From Variovorax sp. Root318D1 (lineage in GTDB: Bacteria; Pseudomonadota; Gammaproteobacteria; Burkholderiales; Burkholderiaceae_C): a stretch of 64,000 nucleotides of DNA. The stretch covers positions 91,001 through 155,000 of the forward strand of contig NZ_LMCQ01000025.1 of NCBI RefSeq assembly GCF_001424835.1, read 5' to 3'. The notes under the pieces are model-generated. The model worked only from the letters and a program-made list of their open reading frames with translations. It was not told the DNA's origin and did not search any database. Position numbers and translations under genes: made by a program. Positions 16,950-25,966 of this stretch are shown piece after piece (the first letter of the stretch is position 1; each line of letters starts with the position of its first letter).

Positions 16950-19922
16950 ATGCGCCTACCCATCCCTTACCGGCCCGAAGCCGACGTCGTCTCGCACCGC
17001 CTCGCCTCCCTCGAAGGGGCCCTCGACTGGAGCGCCGCGGCCGCCGCCGCCCGACCCTGGGTGGAGGCGGTTCGCAAGCATCCGCCCCCGTTCTGGGCCA
17101 TGGAAAGCCTGCTGCGCGAATACCCCATCTCCAGCGCCGAAGGTCTGGCATTGATGCGGCTCGCCGAAGCGCTGCTTCGCGTGCCAGACGCCGCCACGGC
17201 CATTGCCCTCACGGCCGACCAGCTGGGCCGTGCCGATTTCGACGGTGCGGCCGATTCCACGCTGTCGCGGCTTTCTTCCGCGGCCATCGCGATGTCGAAG
17301 AAGTTCCTGCCCGAGGGCGACCATCCGCCGGGCCTCATGGCCAAGCTCGGCGCGCGCACGGTGGTGGCCGCCACGCTGCGCGCGGTGCAACTGCTGGGGC
17401 GCCAGTTCGTGCTGGGCCAGACCATTGCCGAAGCCATGGACGAGGCTCGCTCGGCGCACCGCAAGCAGGGCGCCTTGCGCTTCAGCTACGACATGCTCGG
17501 CGAAGGCGCGCGCACCGACGCCGATGCGCTGCGCTATCTCGAGAGCTATACGCATGCCATCAACGCCATCGCAACCGGTGCTGATGCGGCGCGCCCGCCC
17601 GAGCACAACGACGGCATCTCCATCAAGCTCAGCGCGCTGCATCCGCGCTATGAAGACGCGCAGCGCGAACGCGTGATGCGCGAACTGGTGCCGCGCGTGT
17701 GGCAGCTGTGCGAGCTGGCGGCCGCGGCCAACCTCAACCTCACCATCGACGCCGAAGAGGTGGACAGGCTCGAACTCTCGCTCGACGTGTTCGACGCGCT
17801 GGCCGCGCGCGTGGCGGCCGAGCAGCCGCAGTGGCGCGGCTTTGGCCTCGCGCTGCAGGCCTACCAGACGCGCGCGCTCGAGCTGATCGAGCATGTCACC
17901 GCGGTGGCGCGCAAACATCGGCTGCGCCTGATGTGCCGACTAGTGAAGGGTGCTTACTGGGATGCCGAGATCAAGCGCGCGCAGGAGCTTGGGCTGCCGC
18001 ACTATCCGGTCTTCACGCATAAGCATCACAGCGACATCAGCTACCTGGCCTGCGCGCGTGCGCTGCTATCCGCGCCCGACGCGATCTATCCGCAATTTGC
18101 CACGCACAACGCGGGCACCATCGCGGCCATCCTGCAGATGGCCGAAGCGGCCCGGGCGCCGTTCGAGCTGCAGCGCCTGCATGGCATGGGCGAGGGCATC
18201 TACCGCGAAGTGATGAAGAGCACGGCCGCGCCGGTGCGCGTGTATGCGCCCGTGGGTCAGCACAAGGACCTGCTCGCCTACCTCGTGCGGCGCCTGCTGG
18301 AGAACGGCGCGAATTCGTCGTTCGTGAACCAGCTGGGAGACGAAACGGTGGACATCGACGAGCTGCTCATGTCGCCGCTCTGGCTCGAGCCCACCAACCC
18401 TGCCTTGCCGTTGCCGCCGACGCTTTACGGCCCGGTGCCGGCGCGGCGCAATAGCGAAGGCCTGGACCTTGCCGTCGAGTCGATGCGCGCGCCGCTCCTC
18501 GCGTCCCTGTCGACCACCACGGTGCCGAGGGTTGAAGAGTTCGATGCCGGCAACGCGCCACGAGCCGTCGCCGCCAGTGCCGCCAGCTTCCGCAGCTGGC
18601 GCAAGACGCCGGTTGAAAAGCGCGCCGCCATGCTGCGCCAAGCCGCCGATGCGCTCCAGCGCGAGCTGCCGCGCTTCTGTGCGTTGCTGGTGAAGGAGGC
18701 CTTCAAGACCTGGGGCGATGCGGTTGCCGAAGTGCGCGAGGCCGTCGACTTTCTGCGCTACTACGCCGACGAGGCCGAACGCATCATGCAGCCCGTGGCG
18801 CTGCCCGGCCCGACGGGTGAGAGCAATGAACTGCGGCTCACCGCGCGGGGGCCGTGGGTCTGCATCAGCCCATGGAATTTTCCGCTTGCGATCTTCATGG
18901 GCCAGGTGGCGGCCGCGCTGGCCACGGGCAACACCGTGCTGGCCAAGCCGGCCGAGCAGACGCCAGCCGTCGCACTCGAAGCCGTGAAGCTGCTGCACGC
19001 CGCTGGCGTGCCGGCCGACGCGGTGCAATTGCTGCACGGGCCAGGCGAAACAGTCGGTGCCGCGCTGGTGTCGGCGCCCGGCGTGGCGGGCGTGGTGTTC
19101 ACCGGCTCGACGCAGGTGGCGCGGATCATCCACCGCGCTCTGGCGGCCAAGGACGGCCCCATCGTGCCGCTGATCGCGGAGACCGGCGGCATCAATGCGA
19201 TGCTGGTCGATTCGAGCGCGCTGCCCGAACAGGTGGTCGATGCGGTGGTGCAAAGCGCGTTCCGCTCGGCCGGCCAGCGCTGCTCGGCGCTGCGCCTTCT
19301 GGTGCTGCACGACAGCATTGCCGATGCGGTGATCGAGATGATCCGCGGCGCGGCGGGGGAACTGGCAGCGGGTGATCCTTCGCTGCTCTCGACCGACGTA
19401 GGGCCGGTGATCGACCGCGAAGCCGCCGACAACATCCGGCGCGACCTGAAGCGGCTGGACTCGGAAGCGAAGCGCCTGCTCGCGCCCGCGCCTTCTTCGG
19501 CCGAGGGCAACCTGATTCCGCCGCAGGCCTACGAAGTGCGCTCCATCGACCGCGTGACCAGCGAGATATTCGGCCCGGTGCTGCAGATCGCGCGCTGGGG
19601 CCATGGCGAGCTGAGCGACCCCGCGGACGTGATCGAACGCATCAATGCGCTGGGCTATGGCCTCACGCTCGGCATCCAGACCCGCATCGATTCGCGCGCC
19701 CAGGCGCTCGCCACCCGCGCGCACGTGGGCAACATCTACATCAACCGCAACATCATCGGCGCAGTGGTCGGCGTGCAGCCCTTCGGCGGCGAGGGCCTGA
19801 GCGGCACCGGGCCCAAGGCCGGCGGGCCGCACTATCTGTATCGCTTCTGTGGCGAGCAGACGGTCACGGTCAACACAACGGCAGCCGGCGGCAATGCGGC
19901 GCTGCTGAGCGCGGTGGCGTAG
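16950..19922 (+). CDS. putA: Bifunctional proline dehydrogenase / P5C dehydrogenase PutA
   Basis: A 990-residue PutA. The N-terminal half is the FAD-dependent proline dehydrogenase barrel (ISIKLSALHPRYE, LTIDAEEVDRLELSLD, RLVKGAYWDAEIKRAQELGL, FATHNAGTIAA). From about 530 onward is the P5C dehydrogenase (ALDH) domain with PWNFPLAIFMGQ, ETGGINAML and the catalytic Cys in SAGQRCSALR near residue 777. Together they oxidise proline to glutamate with substrate channelling. It lacks the N-terminal ribbon-helix-helix of E. coli PutA (1320 aa), so it should not repress its own gene; the divergent Lrp gene fits that. gdhA follows on the same strand. Confidence 0.95.
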   Translation: MRLPIPYRPEADVVSHRLASLEGALDWSAAAAAARPWVEAVRKHPPPFWAMESLLREYPISSAEGLALMRLAEALLRVPDAATAIALTADQLGRADFDGAADSTLSRLSSAAIAMSKKFLPEGDHPPGLMAKLGARTVVAATLRAVQLLGRQFVLGQTIAEAMDEARSAHRKQGALRFSYDMLGEGARTDADALRYLESYTHAINAIATGADAARPPEHNDGISIKLSALHPRYEDAQRERVMRELVPRVWQLCELAAAANLNLTIDAEEVDRLELSLDVFDALAARVAAEQPQWRGFGLALQAYQTRALELIEHVTAVARKHRLRLMCRLVKGAYWDAEIKRAQELGLPHYPVFTHKHHSDISYLACARALLSAPDAIYPQFATHNAGTIAAILQMAEAARAPFELQRLHGMGEGIYREVMKSTAAPVRVYAPVGQHKDLLAYLVRRLLENGANSSFVNQLGDETVDIDELLMSPLWLEPTNPALPLPPTLYGPVPARRNSEGLDLAVESMRAPLLASLSTTTVPRVEEFDAGNAPRAVAASAASFRSWRKTPVEKRAAMLRQAADALQRELPRFCALLVKEAFKTWGDAVAEVREAVDFLRYYADEAERIMQPVALPGPTGESNELRLTARGPWVCISPWNFPLAIFMGQVAAALATGNTVLAKPAEQTPAVALEAVKLLHAAGVPADAVQLLHGPGETVGAALVSAPGVAGVVFTGSTQVARIIHRALAAKDGPIVPLIAETGGINAMLVDSSALPEQVVDAVVQSAFRSAGQRCSALRLLVLHDSIADAVIEMIRGAAGELAAGDPSLLSTDVGPVIDREAADNIRRDLKRLDSEAKRLLAPAPSSAEGNLIPPQAYEVRSIDRVTSEIFGPVLQIARWGHGELSDPADVIERINALGYGLTLGIQTRIDSRAQALATRAHVGNIYINRNIIGAVVGVQPFGGEGLSGTGPKAGGPHYLYRFCGEQTVTVNTTAAGGNAALLSAVA

Positions 19923-20059
19923 GCCTCTTCGTCGGATTGGGCGGGCTGGCCGGCCAAGCCTCTCTTGCATAACCCGCCAGCGCGGCGCGCATAAGCCATG
20001 GCGCTACGGGCGGGAGAGGTCTATCGTTGCGGCCATCCATTCAAACCAAGGGACCTCCC

Positions 20060-21334
20060 ATGAGTGAAAAGCTCTCCTTCGTCAATCCGACCGCCAACAG
20101 CCCCTGGGGCACGTACCTCTCGCAGGTCGACCGCGTGGTGCCCTACCTCGGCCCGCTGGCCCGCTGGGTCGAAACGCTCAAGCGCCCCAAGCGCGCGCTG
20201 ATCGTCGACGTGCCGATTGAGATGGACGACGGAACCATCGCCCACTTCGAGGGCTACCGCGTGCAGCACAACATGAGCCGCGGCCCGGGCAAGGGTGGCG
20301 TGCGCTTCCACCCCGACGTCACGCTCGAAGAAGTGATGGCGCTGTCGGCTTGGATGACCATCAAGACCGCCGCGGTCAACCTGCCCTACGGCGGTGCCAA
20401 GGGCGGCATCCGCGTCGATCCCAAGAAGCTGTCGCTGCAAGAGCTGGAAAAGGTCACGCGCCGCTACACCAGCGAGATCGGCATCATCATCGGCCCGCAC
20501 ACCGACATTCCCGCACCCGACGTGAACACCAACGCGCAGATCATGGCGTGGATGATGGACACCTACTCGATGAACGTCGGCGGCACCGCCACCGGCGTGG
20601 TCACCGGCAAGCCGCTGCACCTGGGCGGCTCGCTCGGCCGCGTAAAGGCCACCGGCCGCGGCGTGTTCGTCACGGGCCGCGAAGCAGCGCGACGCCTGGG
20701 CATGGATCTGCGCGGCGCGCGCATCGCGGTGCAGGGCTTCGGCAACGTGGGCTCGGTTGCGGCCGAACTCTTTGCCGAGGCGGGCGCCAAGATCGTCGCG
20801 GTGCAGGACCACACCGGCACCATCGTCAACGCGAACGGCCTCGACCTGACGAAGCTGGTGCCCATCTCGCGCACCGAAGGCGTGGTCGGCTTCAAGGCCG
20901 GCGGCGACGTCGTGCCGAACGAAGACTTCTGGGAAGTGGCTTGCGACATCCTGATTCCGGCCGCGCTCGAAGGCCAGATCACGGCCGAGCGCGCGCAGAA
21001 AACGACCGCCAAGCTGGTGCTCGAAGGCGCCAACGGCCCCACGGTGCCGGTGGCCGACGACATCCTGGCCGAGCGCGGCGTGCTGGTGGTGCCCGACGTG
21101 ATCTGCAACGCCGGCGGCGTGACGGTGAGCTACTTCGAATGGGTGCAGGACTTCTCGTCCTTCTTCTGGGACGAGGACGAGATCAACGTGCGCCTGGACC
21201 GCATCATGATGAATGCGCTCAACCAGATCTGGGACACGGCCGACAAGCACAAGATTTCGCTGCGCACCGCCACCTACGCGGTGGCTTGCGAGCGCATTCT
21301 CATGGCTCGCCAGGAACGCGGCTTGTATCCCTGA
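20060..21334 (+). CDS. gdhA: Glutamate dehydrogenase
   Basis: A 424-residue Glu/Leu/Phe/Val dehydrogenase. The catalytic-Lys signature NLPYGGAKGGIRVDPKKL is near 115-132, with GPGKGGVRFHPDV before it. The Rossmann motif VQGFGNVGSVAAEL is near 228, and LEGANGPTVP and VICNAGGVTVSYFEWVQ follow. It interconverts glutamate and 2-oxoglutarate plus ammonia. Coming 137 bp after putA, it would pass proline-derived glutamate into the TCA cycle. The ATG at 20060 is chosen for the GGGACC upstream and the typical N-terminus. Confidence 0.94.
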   Translation: MSEKLSFVNPTANSPWGTYLSQVDRVVPYLGPLARWVETLKRPKRALIVDVPIEMDDGTIAHFEGYRVQHNMSRGPGKGGVRFHPDVTLEEVMALSAWMTIKTAAVNLPYGGAKGGIRVDPKKLSLQELEKVTRRYTSEIGIIIGPHTDIPAPDVNTNAQIMAWMMDTYSMNVGGTATGVVTGKPLHLGGSLGRVKATGRGVFVTGREAARRLGMDLRGARIAVQGFGNVGSVAAELFAEAGAKIVAVQDHTGTIVNANGLDLTKLVPISRTEGVVGFKAGGDVVPNEDFWEVACDILIPAALEGQITAERAQKTTAKLVLEGANGPTVPVADDILAERGVLVVPDVICNAGGVTVSYFEWVQDFSSFFWDEDEINVRLDRIMMNALNQIWDTADKHKISLRTATYAVACERILMARQERGLYP

Positions 21335-21368
21335 TTCTCGAAGCGAAGGAGGGTTGTACGCTCGGGGG

Positions 21369-22022
21369 ATGAGCACCATCCCCGCGCAAGAACTTCCCTC
21401 CATTCCCGCCGACAGCCTGTCCCGCCTGCAGGCCCTGATGGCCGGCGGGCAGCGCAAGCTGCTGGGGCTGGTCGGAGCGCCGGGCGCGGGCAAGTCCACG
21501 CTCGCTCAGGCGCTGCTCCAGGCGGTGGGCGCGGGCCGCGCGCAGGTCGTGCCCATGGATGGTTTTCACCTGGCCAATGTCGAGCTGCAACGGCTCGGCC
21601 GCGCCGGCCGCAAAGGCGCCCCTGACACCTTCGACAGCGCCGGCTACGTGGCGCTGCTGCAGCGGCTGCGCGAGCAGCGGACGGACGACCCGATCGTCTA
21701 CGCCCCCGAGTTCCGCCGCGAGATCGAGGAGCCGATCGCTGGCGCCATCGCGGTGCTGCCAGAGACGCAGCTGGTGATCACCGAGGGCAACTATCTCCTG
21801 CATGACGACGGCCCCTGGGCCGGCGCGGCGGCCATGCTCGACGAAGTCTGGTACGTCGACATCGACGACGCGGTGCGCGAGGAGCGTTTGCAAAAGCGCC
21901 ACCAGCAGTTCGGCCGCAGCGCCGAGGCCGCGCGTGACTGGGTGGCCCGCACCGATGCGCCCAATGCGCGGTTGATTGCCGCGACGCGCGTGCGTGCGCA
22001 CCACGTGCTGCACTGGTCCTGA
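21369..22022 (+). CDS. P-loop nucleoside/sugar kinase-like protein
   Basis: A 217-residue P-loop kinase. Walker A GAPGAGKST is near 37-45, then PMDGFHLANVEL (DGFH motif of PanK/PRK/uridine kinase relatives), APEFRREIEEPIAGA, and ITEGNYLLHDDGPWA (the EGNYLL block). It resembles the YfdH/FrcK-like 'nucleoside/nucleotide kinase family'; the substrate could be a sugar, nucleoside or pantothenate-like compound. It starts 34 bp after gdhA with GGAGG upstream, so it may be cotranscribed. Confidence 0.8.
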   Translation: MSTIPAQELPSIPADSLSRLQALMAGGQRKLLGLVGAPGAGKSTLAQALLQAVGAGRAQVVPMDGFHLANVELQRLGRAGRKGAPDTFDSAGYVALLQRLREQRTDDPIVYAPEFRREIEEPIAGAIAVLPETQLVITEGNYLLHDDGPWAGAAAMLDEVWYVDIDDAVREERLQKRHQQFGRSAEAARDWVARTDAPNARLIAATRVRAHHVLHWS

Positions 22023-22109
22023 AAAATTCTTGCGCCGCGTTGGGAACGCCGGCGCCCGGCGATGCTCGAAACCTCGCCGGCGGAGACGCCGGTTAGGATT
22101 CGCCGCGCC

Positions 22110-22796
22110 ATGATCATGCCCCTTCGCTTCTCTTCTGCCTTTTCCGTCGTTCGCGCTCCGGTTCTGGTCCTCGGCCTTTTATCGGCCCTCCTGCTCGCCG
22201 CCTGCGGCAGCAGCCCGCGCCGCGTGTCGTACGAGACCGAGGAGTTCGACTCCACCACCACGCACACGCGCACCTACGCCGCCACCGAGGCTCAGACCTG
22301 CGAGGCCGCGCGCCGCGCCCTGCTGAGCCAGGGCTACATGATCAGCGCGGCCAATCCCGATCTGGTGACGGGGCGCAAGAGCTTCCAGCCGGCCTTCGAG
22401 GTGCACGTGGAGGTCGAGTTTCGCGTGGTGTGCGCGCGCGAAGGCGGCAAGGGCGGCAAACGCAGCACCGTGGCCTTTGCGACCGCGCTGCAAGATCGCT
22501 ACGGCATCAAGAAGGTCAACAGCTCGGCCAGCGTCGGCGTCGGCGCCTTCGGCTCGCTTTCTCTGCCCTTTGCCGGCAGCGACGACGCGATGGTCAAGGT
22601 GGCCAGCGAAACGCTCACCGACGAACTGTTTTACGACCGCTTCTATGCGCTGCTCGACCGCTTTCTCGAAGGCCAGGGCGGCGAAGAGCCCGATGTGCCC
22701 AGCATCGCGCCCGAAGCCCCGCGGCCATCGGCGCCGCTGGCACCCCCGGCGCCGGCCACGCCTTTTCCGGTGAAGCCGGTTCCGATCCCGGGTTGA
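22110..22796 (+). CDS. DUF2242 lipoprotein
   Basis: A 228-residue predicted lipoprotein. It has a long signal peptide ending in a LAAC lipobox near 30-33, then a DUF2242-like domain (RTYAATEAQTCEAARRALLS, then LVTGRKSFQPAFEVHVEV) to about 190. A Pro-rich tail ends in FPVKPVPIPG. Function is unknown; the family is restricted largely to betaproteobacteria. A second ATG two codons in is an equally possible start. Confidence 0.75.
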   Translation: MIMPLRFSSAFSVVRAPVLVLGLLSALLLAACGSSPRRVSYETEEFDSTTTHTRTYAATEAQTCEAARRALLSQGYMISAANPDLVTGRKSFQPAFEVHVEVEFRVVCAREGGKGGKRSTVAFATALQDRYGIKKVNSSASVGVGAFGSLSLPFAGSDDAMVKVASETLTDELFYDRFYALLDRFLEGQGGEEPDVPSIAPEAPRPSAPLAPPAPATPFPVKPVPIPG

Positions 22797-22812
22797 GACC
22801 GGCCTGACGCGC

Positions 22813-23742
22813 TCAGCGCACCAGCGTCGATTTTCCGAACAGGCTCTCGATCAGCTCCACCGCCACCTCGGCGGTCTGGTTGCGCACGTCGAGCGCAGGG
22901 TTGAGTTCCACCACGTCGACCGAGCCGAGCCGGCCGGTGTCGGCGATCATTTCCATGCACAGCTGCATCTCGCGGTAGGTCGGGCCGCCGCGCACACCGG
23001 TGCCCACGCCCGGCGCGATGTTCGGGTCGAGGCAGTCCAGGTCGAAGCTCACGTGCAGGTGGGTGTCTTCGCCCACGTCCTGCAGCGCCTCGGTCATGGT
23101 GGTGCGCATGCCGTGCTCGTCGATGTGGCGCATGTCGAACACGTGCAGGCCGAGGGTGCGAATGGCTTCCTTCTCTTCCGCATCGACGCTGCGGATGCCG
23201 ATGAAGCGGATGGCGTCGTGCTCGAGCGCCGCACGCTCGCCGCTCCAGCCGGTGAGCACCGCGGGCCCATGGCCGAGCAGGCAAGACACGGGCATGCCGT
23301 GCAGGTTGCCGCTCGGGCTGGTGGTTTCGGTGTTGACGTCGGAGTGCGCATCGAGCCACACCACGCGCAGCTTCTTGCCGCGCTTGCGCGCATGCCAGGC
23401 CACGGCGCTGATCGATCCGATGGCAAGGCAATGGTCGCCGCCCAACATGAGCGGCACGTGGCCGGTGCCCAGCGCGGTGTCCACCGCCGCATAGACGGAG
23501 CGGTTCCACGCGATCACCTCGTCGAGATGGCGCAGGCCGTTCGTGGGCGCCGTCCACGGAGTGGCCGGTCCGGCGAGATTGCCGCGGTCGAGCACGGTGA
23601 AGCCCTGCCGCGCGAGCGCCTCCGGAAGCCCCGCCACGCGGAGCGCATCAGGGCCCATGCCGGCACCGCGCACGCTGGCGCCGATGTCGGTGGGCGCGCC
23701 GATCAGTTCGAGGGTGGTGCCGTTGCCGTTGCCGTTGCTCAT
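22813..23742 (-). CDS. rocF: Arginase (ureohydrolase family)
   Basis: A 309-residue arginase-family enzyme. The Mn-binding motifs are complete: GGDHCLAIG (GGDH), WLDAHSDVNT (DAHxD), then FDLDCLDPNIAPGVGTG (DxDxxDP). ELIGAPTDIGASVRGAGMGP at the N-terminus is typical of arginase rather than agmatinase, and NLHGMPVSCLLG supports that. It hydrolyses arginine to ornithine and urea. Its start overlaps the stop of the oligopeptidase gene by four bases (ATGA), so the two are translationally coupled. Confidence 0.9.
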   Translation of the reverse strand: MSNGNGNGTTLELIGAPTDIGASVRGAGMGPDALRVAGLPEALARQGFTVLDRGNLAGPATPWTAPTNGLRHLDEVIAWNRSVYAAVDTALGTGHVPLMLGGDHCLAIGSISAVAWHARKRGKKLRVVWLDAHSDVNTETTSPSGNLHGMPVSCLLGHGPAVLTGWSGERAALEHDAIRFIGIRSVDAEEKEAIRTLGLHVFDMRHIDEHGMRTTMTEALQDVGEDTHLHVSFDLDCLDPNIAPGVGTGVRGGPTYREMQLCMEMIADTGRLGSVDVVELNPALDVRNQTAEVAVELIESLFGKSTLVR

Positions 23743-25790
23743 GTCGATGTGCGTCCGATGTGCTTCCACAGATAGGCGTAGCCCAGGGCGTCCATGAAGG
23801 CCGATTCCTTGTTGTCCGACGCCGCGCTGTGGCCGCCTTCCATGTTCTCGTAAAAGCTGGCGTCGTAGCCCATGGCGGCCAGTTTCGCGTACATCTTGCG
23901 CGCATGCACCGGGCCCACGCGGTCGTCTCGCGTCGACGTGGTGAAGAGCGCCGGCGGGTAGGGCTGCTCCGGCCTGGCGTTCTCGTACGGAGAGAACGCC
24001 TGGATCCACGCCCATTCCTCCGGATCTTCCGGGTCGCCGTATTCGGCGATCCACGATGCGCCGGCCGAGAGCTGGGTATAGCGCTTCATGTCGAGCAGTG
24101 CCACCTCGCTCACGATGGCGCCATAGAGCCTGGGATAGAGCGTGAGCATGTTGCCCATCAGCAGGCCGCCGTTGCTGCCGCCCATGGCGCCGAGGTGCTC
24201 CGGCGAGGTGATGTTGCGCGCGATGAGGTGCTCGGAAACAGCGGCAAAGTCTTCGCAGGTGCGCAGCCGGTTCTCCTGCAGCGCGGCCTGGTGCCAGCGC
24301 GGACCGTACTCGCCGCCGCCGCGGATGTTGGCCACCACGTAAACGCCGCCCTGGTCGAGCCATGCACGGCCGATGCTGCCGCTGTAGCTCGGCTGCAGCG
24401 AGATCTCGAAGCCGCCGTAGGCGTACTGAAGCGTCGGGTTGCGGCCATCAGCCTGCAGATTCTTCGGCGCGATCTCGAAATAGGGCACGCGCGTTCCGTC
24501 CTTCGAGGTGGCGAAATGCTGGCTCACGCGATGGCGCGAGGCATCGAAGAAAGCGGGGCTGTCCTTCAGCGGCTCGGGCTCGCCCCGGCCGATGGTGCCG
24601 ACGTAGAGCGTGGTCGGCTGCAGGAAGCCGCTCACGGTCAGAAAATAGTCGTCGTTTTCGTCTTCGTCGATGCCGCCGGCCGCAATGGTCGAGAGCTCGG
24701 GGGCGCCGCCCAGGCTTTCGCGCTTCCACTCACCGGCTTGCGGGGTGAGCACTTCGAGCTTGTTCACCACGTCGTGCATCACGTTGAGGATCAGGTGGTT
24801 GCGGGTCCACGAATGGTCGTCCAGCGCGGTGGTGTCGTCGGGCTCGAACAGCACCGTGATCTCGCGTTTGCCGGCCATATAGTCGTCGAACCTCGTCGCC
24901 AGCAGCGAGCCCGGCTTGTAGGTGGTGCCGCCCACCGTCCAGGGGCTGCGCGGCTCGACCAGCATCCACTCGCGCGTGATGTCGGCGTTGGCATCGTCGG
25001 GCACGTCGATCTTCGCGAGACGGCCGTCGCTGCCGCGCAGCCAGGTCTCGCTGTCGTAGAAGTCCATCTGGCGCGAGACGAAGTCGCGCTCGAAGCCCGG
25101 CGTGTTGTCGCGCCAGGCGCTCACCGTCATGTCGTCCATGCCGCCTTCGTACACCGTCGCCGCGCTCTCCAGCGGTGTGCCGCGCTTCCATTCCTTCACG
25201 ATGCGCGGATAGCTGGAGCTGGTCATCGAACCGGGGCCGAAATCGGTGGCCACGTAGAGGTGGTCGATGTCCTTCCAGGCCACGCTGTTCTTGGCCTCGG
25301 GCAGCGTGAAGCCGCCGGAGACGAACTGCTTGAGCTCGAGGTCGAACTCGCGCACCACGTCGGCGTCGGCACCGCCGCGCGAGAGCGAAACCAGGCAGCG
25401 CTTGTAGTCGGGCTGCAGGCCCTCTGCGCCGTGCCAGACCCAGTTTTCCTTGTCGGCCTCGGCCAGCGCATCGAGATCGATCACCGTTTCCCAGTCGGGC
25501 TGCGGCTTGCGGTATTCCGCCAGCGTGGTGCGGCGCCACAGGCCCTTGGGGTTCTTCTTGTCGCGCCAGAAGTTGTAGAAGAGCGGGCCGATCTTGCGCA
25601 CCATCGGAATGCGCGCATCGGAGTCGAGCACTTCGAGAATGCGTTGCTCCATGCGCTCGAAGGCGGGCGATTGCGCATAGCGCTGCACGGTCTTGGCGTT
25701 GTTCTGACGGGCCCAGTCGAGCTGTTCGGCGCCGTCGATGTCTTCGAGCCACAGGAACTCGTCGGTCTGCGTGGAAGCGATGGATGTCAT
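23739..25790 (-). CDS. Prolyl oligopeptidase family serine peptidase (S9)
   Basis: A 683-residue S9 peptidase. The N-terminal ~390 residues form the expected beta-propeller; the C-terminal alpha/beta hydrolase has NIRGGGEYGPRWH, the nucleophile GAMGGSNGGLLMGN, Asp in TSTRDDRVGPVHA and His in MEGGHSA. DPYxWLED-like opening EFLWLEDIDGAEQLDWA is canonical. No signal peptide is seen, so it should act on short peptides in the cytoplasm. Coupling with arginase suggests a peptide/arginine catabolic pair. Confidence 0.9.
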   Translation of the reverse strand: MTSIASTQTDEFLWLEDIDGAEQLDWARQNNAKTVQRYAQSPAFERMEQRILEVLDSDARIPMVRKIGPLFYNFWRDKKNPKGLWRRTTLAEYRKPQPDWETVIDLDALAEADKENWVWHGAEGLQPDYKRCLVSLSRGGADADVVREFDLELKQFVSGGFTLPEAKNSVAWKDIDHLYVATDFGPGSMTSSSYPRIVKEWKRGTPLESAATVYEGGMDDMTVSAWRDNTPGFERDFVSRQMDFYDSETWLRGSDGRLAKIDVPDDANADITREWMLVEPRSPWTVGGTTYKPGSLLATRFDDYMAGKREITVLFEPDDTTALDDHSWTRNHLILNVMHDVVNKLEVLTPQAGEWKRESLGGAPELSTIAAGGIDEDENDDYFLTVSGFLQPTTLYVGTIGRGEPEPLKDSPAFFDASRHRVSQHFATSKDGTRVPYFEIAPKNLQADGRNPTLQYAYGGFEISLQPSYSGSIGRAWLDQGGVYVVANIRGGGEYGPRWHQAALQENRLRTCEDFAAVSEHLIARNITSPEHLGAMGGSNGGLLMGNMLTLYPRLYGAIVSEVALLDMKRYTQLSAGASWIAEYGDPEDPEEWAWIQAFSPYENARPEQPYPPALFTTSTRDDRVGPVHARKMYAKLAAMGYDASFYENMEGGHSAASDNKESAFMDALGYAYLWKHIGRTST

Positions 25791-25835
25791 GGGCCCAGTG
25801 TACGAATCCGGCGTGAAGGAGGCATGCCGCGGCGA

Positions 25836-25852
25836 GCTATTGAATTAATAGC
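25836..25852. repeat. A+T-rich palindromic repeat copy upstream of WS/DGAT
   Basis: GCTATTGAATTAATAGC is an almost perfect 17-base palindrome in the 176-bp gap between the divergent oligopeptidase and wax synthase genes. A related copy is at 48227-48243 (14 of 17 bases identical), inside the DUF3108 coding sequence. I recall short AATAGC-type palindromes scattered in Comamonadaceae genomes. It could equally be an operator for the downstream lipid cluster. Confidence 0.4.
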
Positions 25853-25966
25853 GCGCCACAAGCGGCTCTCGGGACAAACCCGCGTTCAATGCTTTAGCCC
25901 CGATTCGCAGGGCTGTGCACGGGTATCCTGCCGGACGGCGCCTGCGCACACAAGGAGACATGACAC

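Noticed and set aside
18066..19970. 634-codon open frame antisense to putA
   Set aside because: The product is low-complexity Arg/Ala/Gly/His-rich, matches no family and mirrors putA codon positions. Such frames are expected in very G+C-rich genes.
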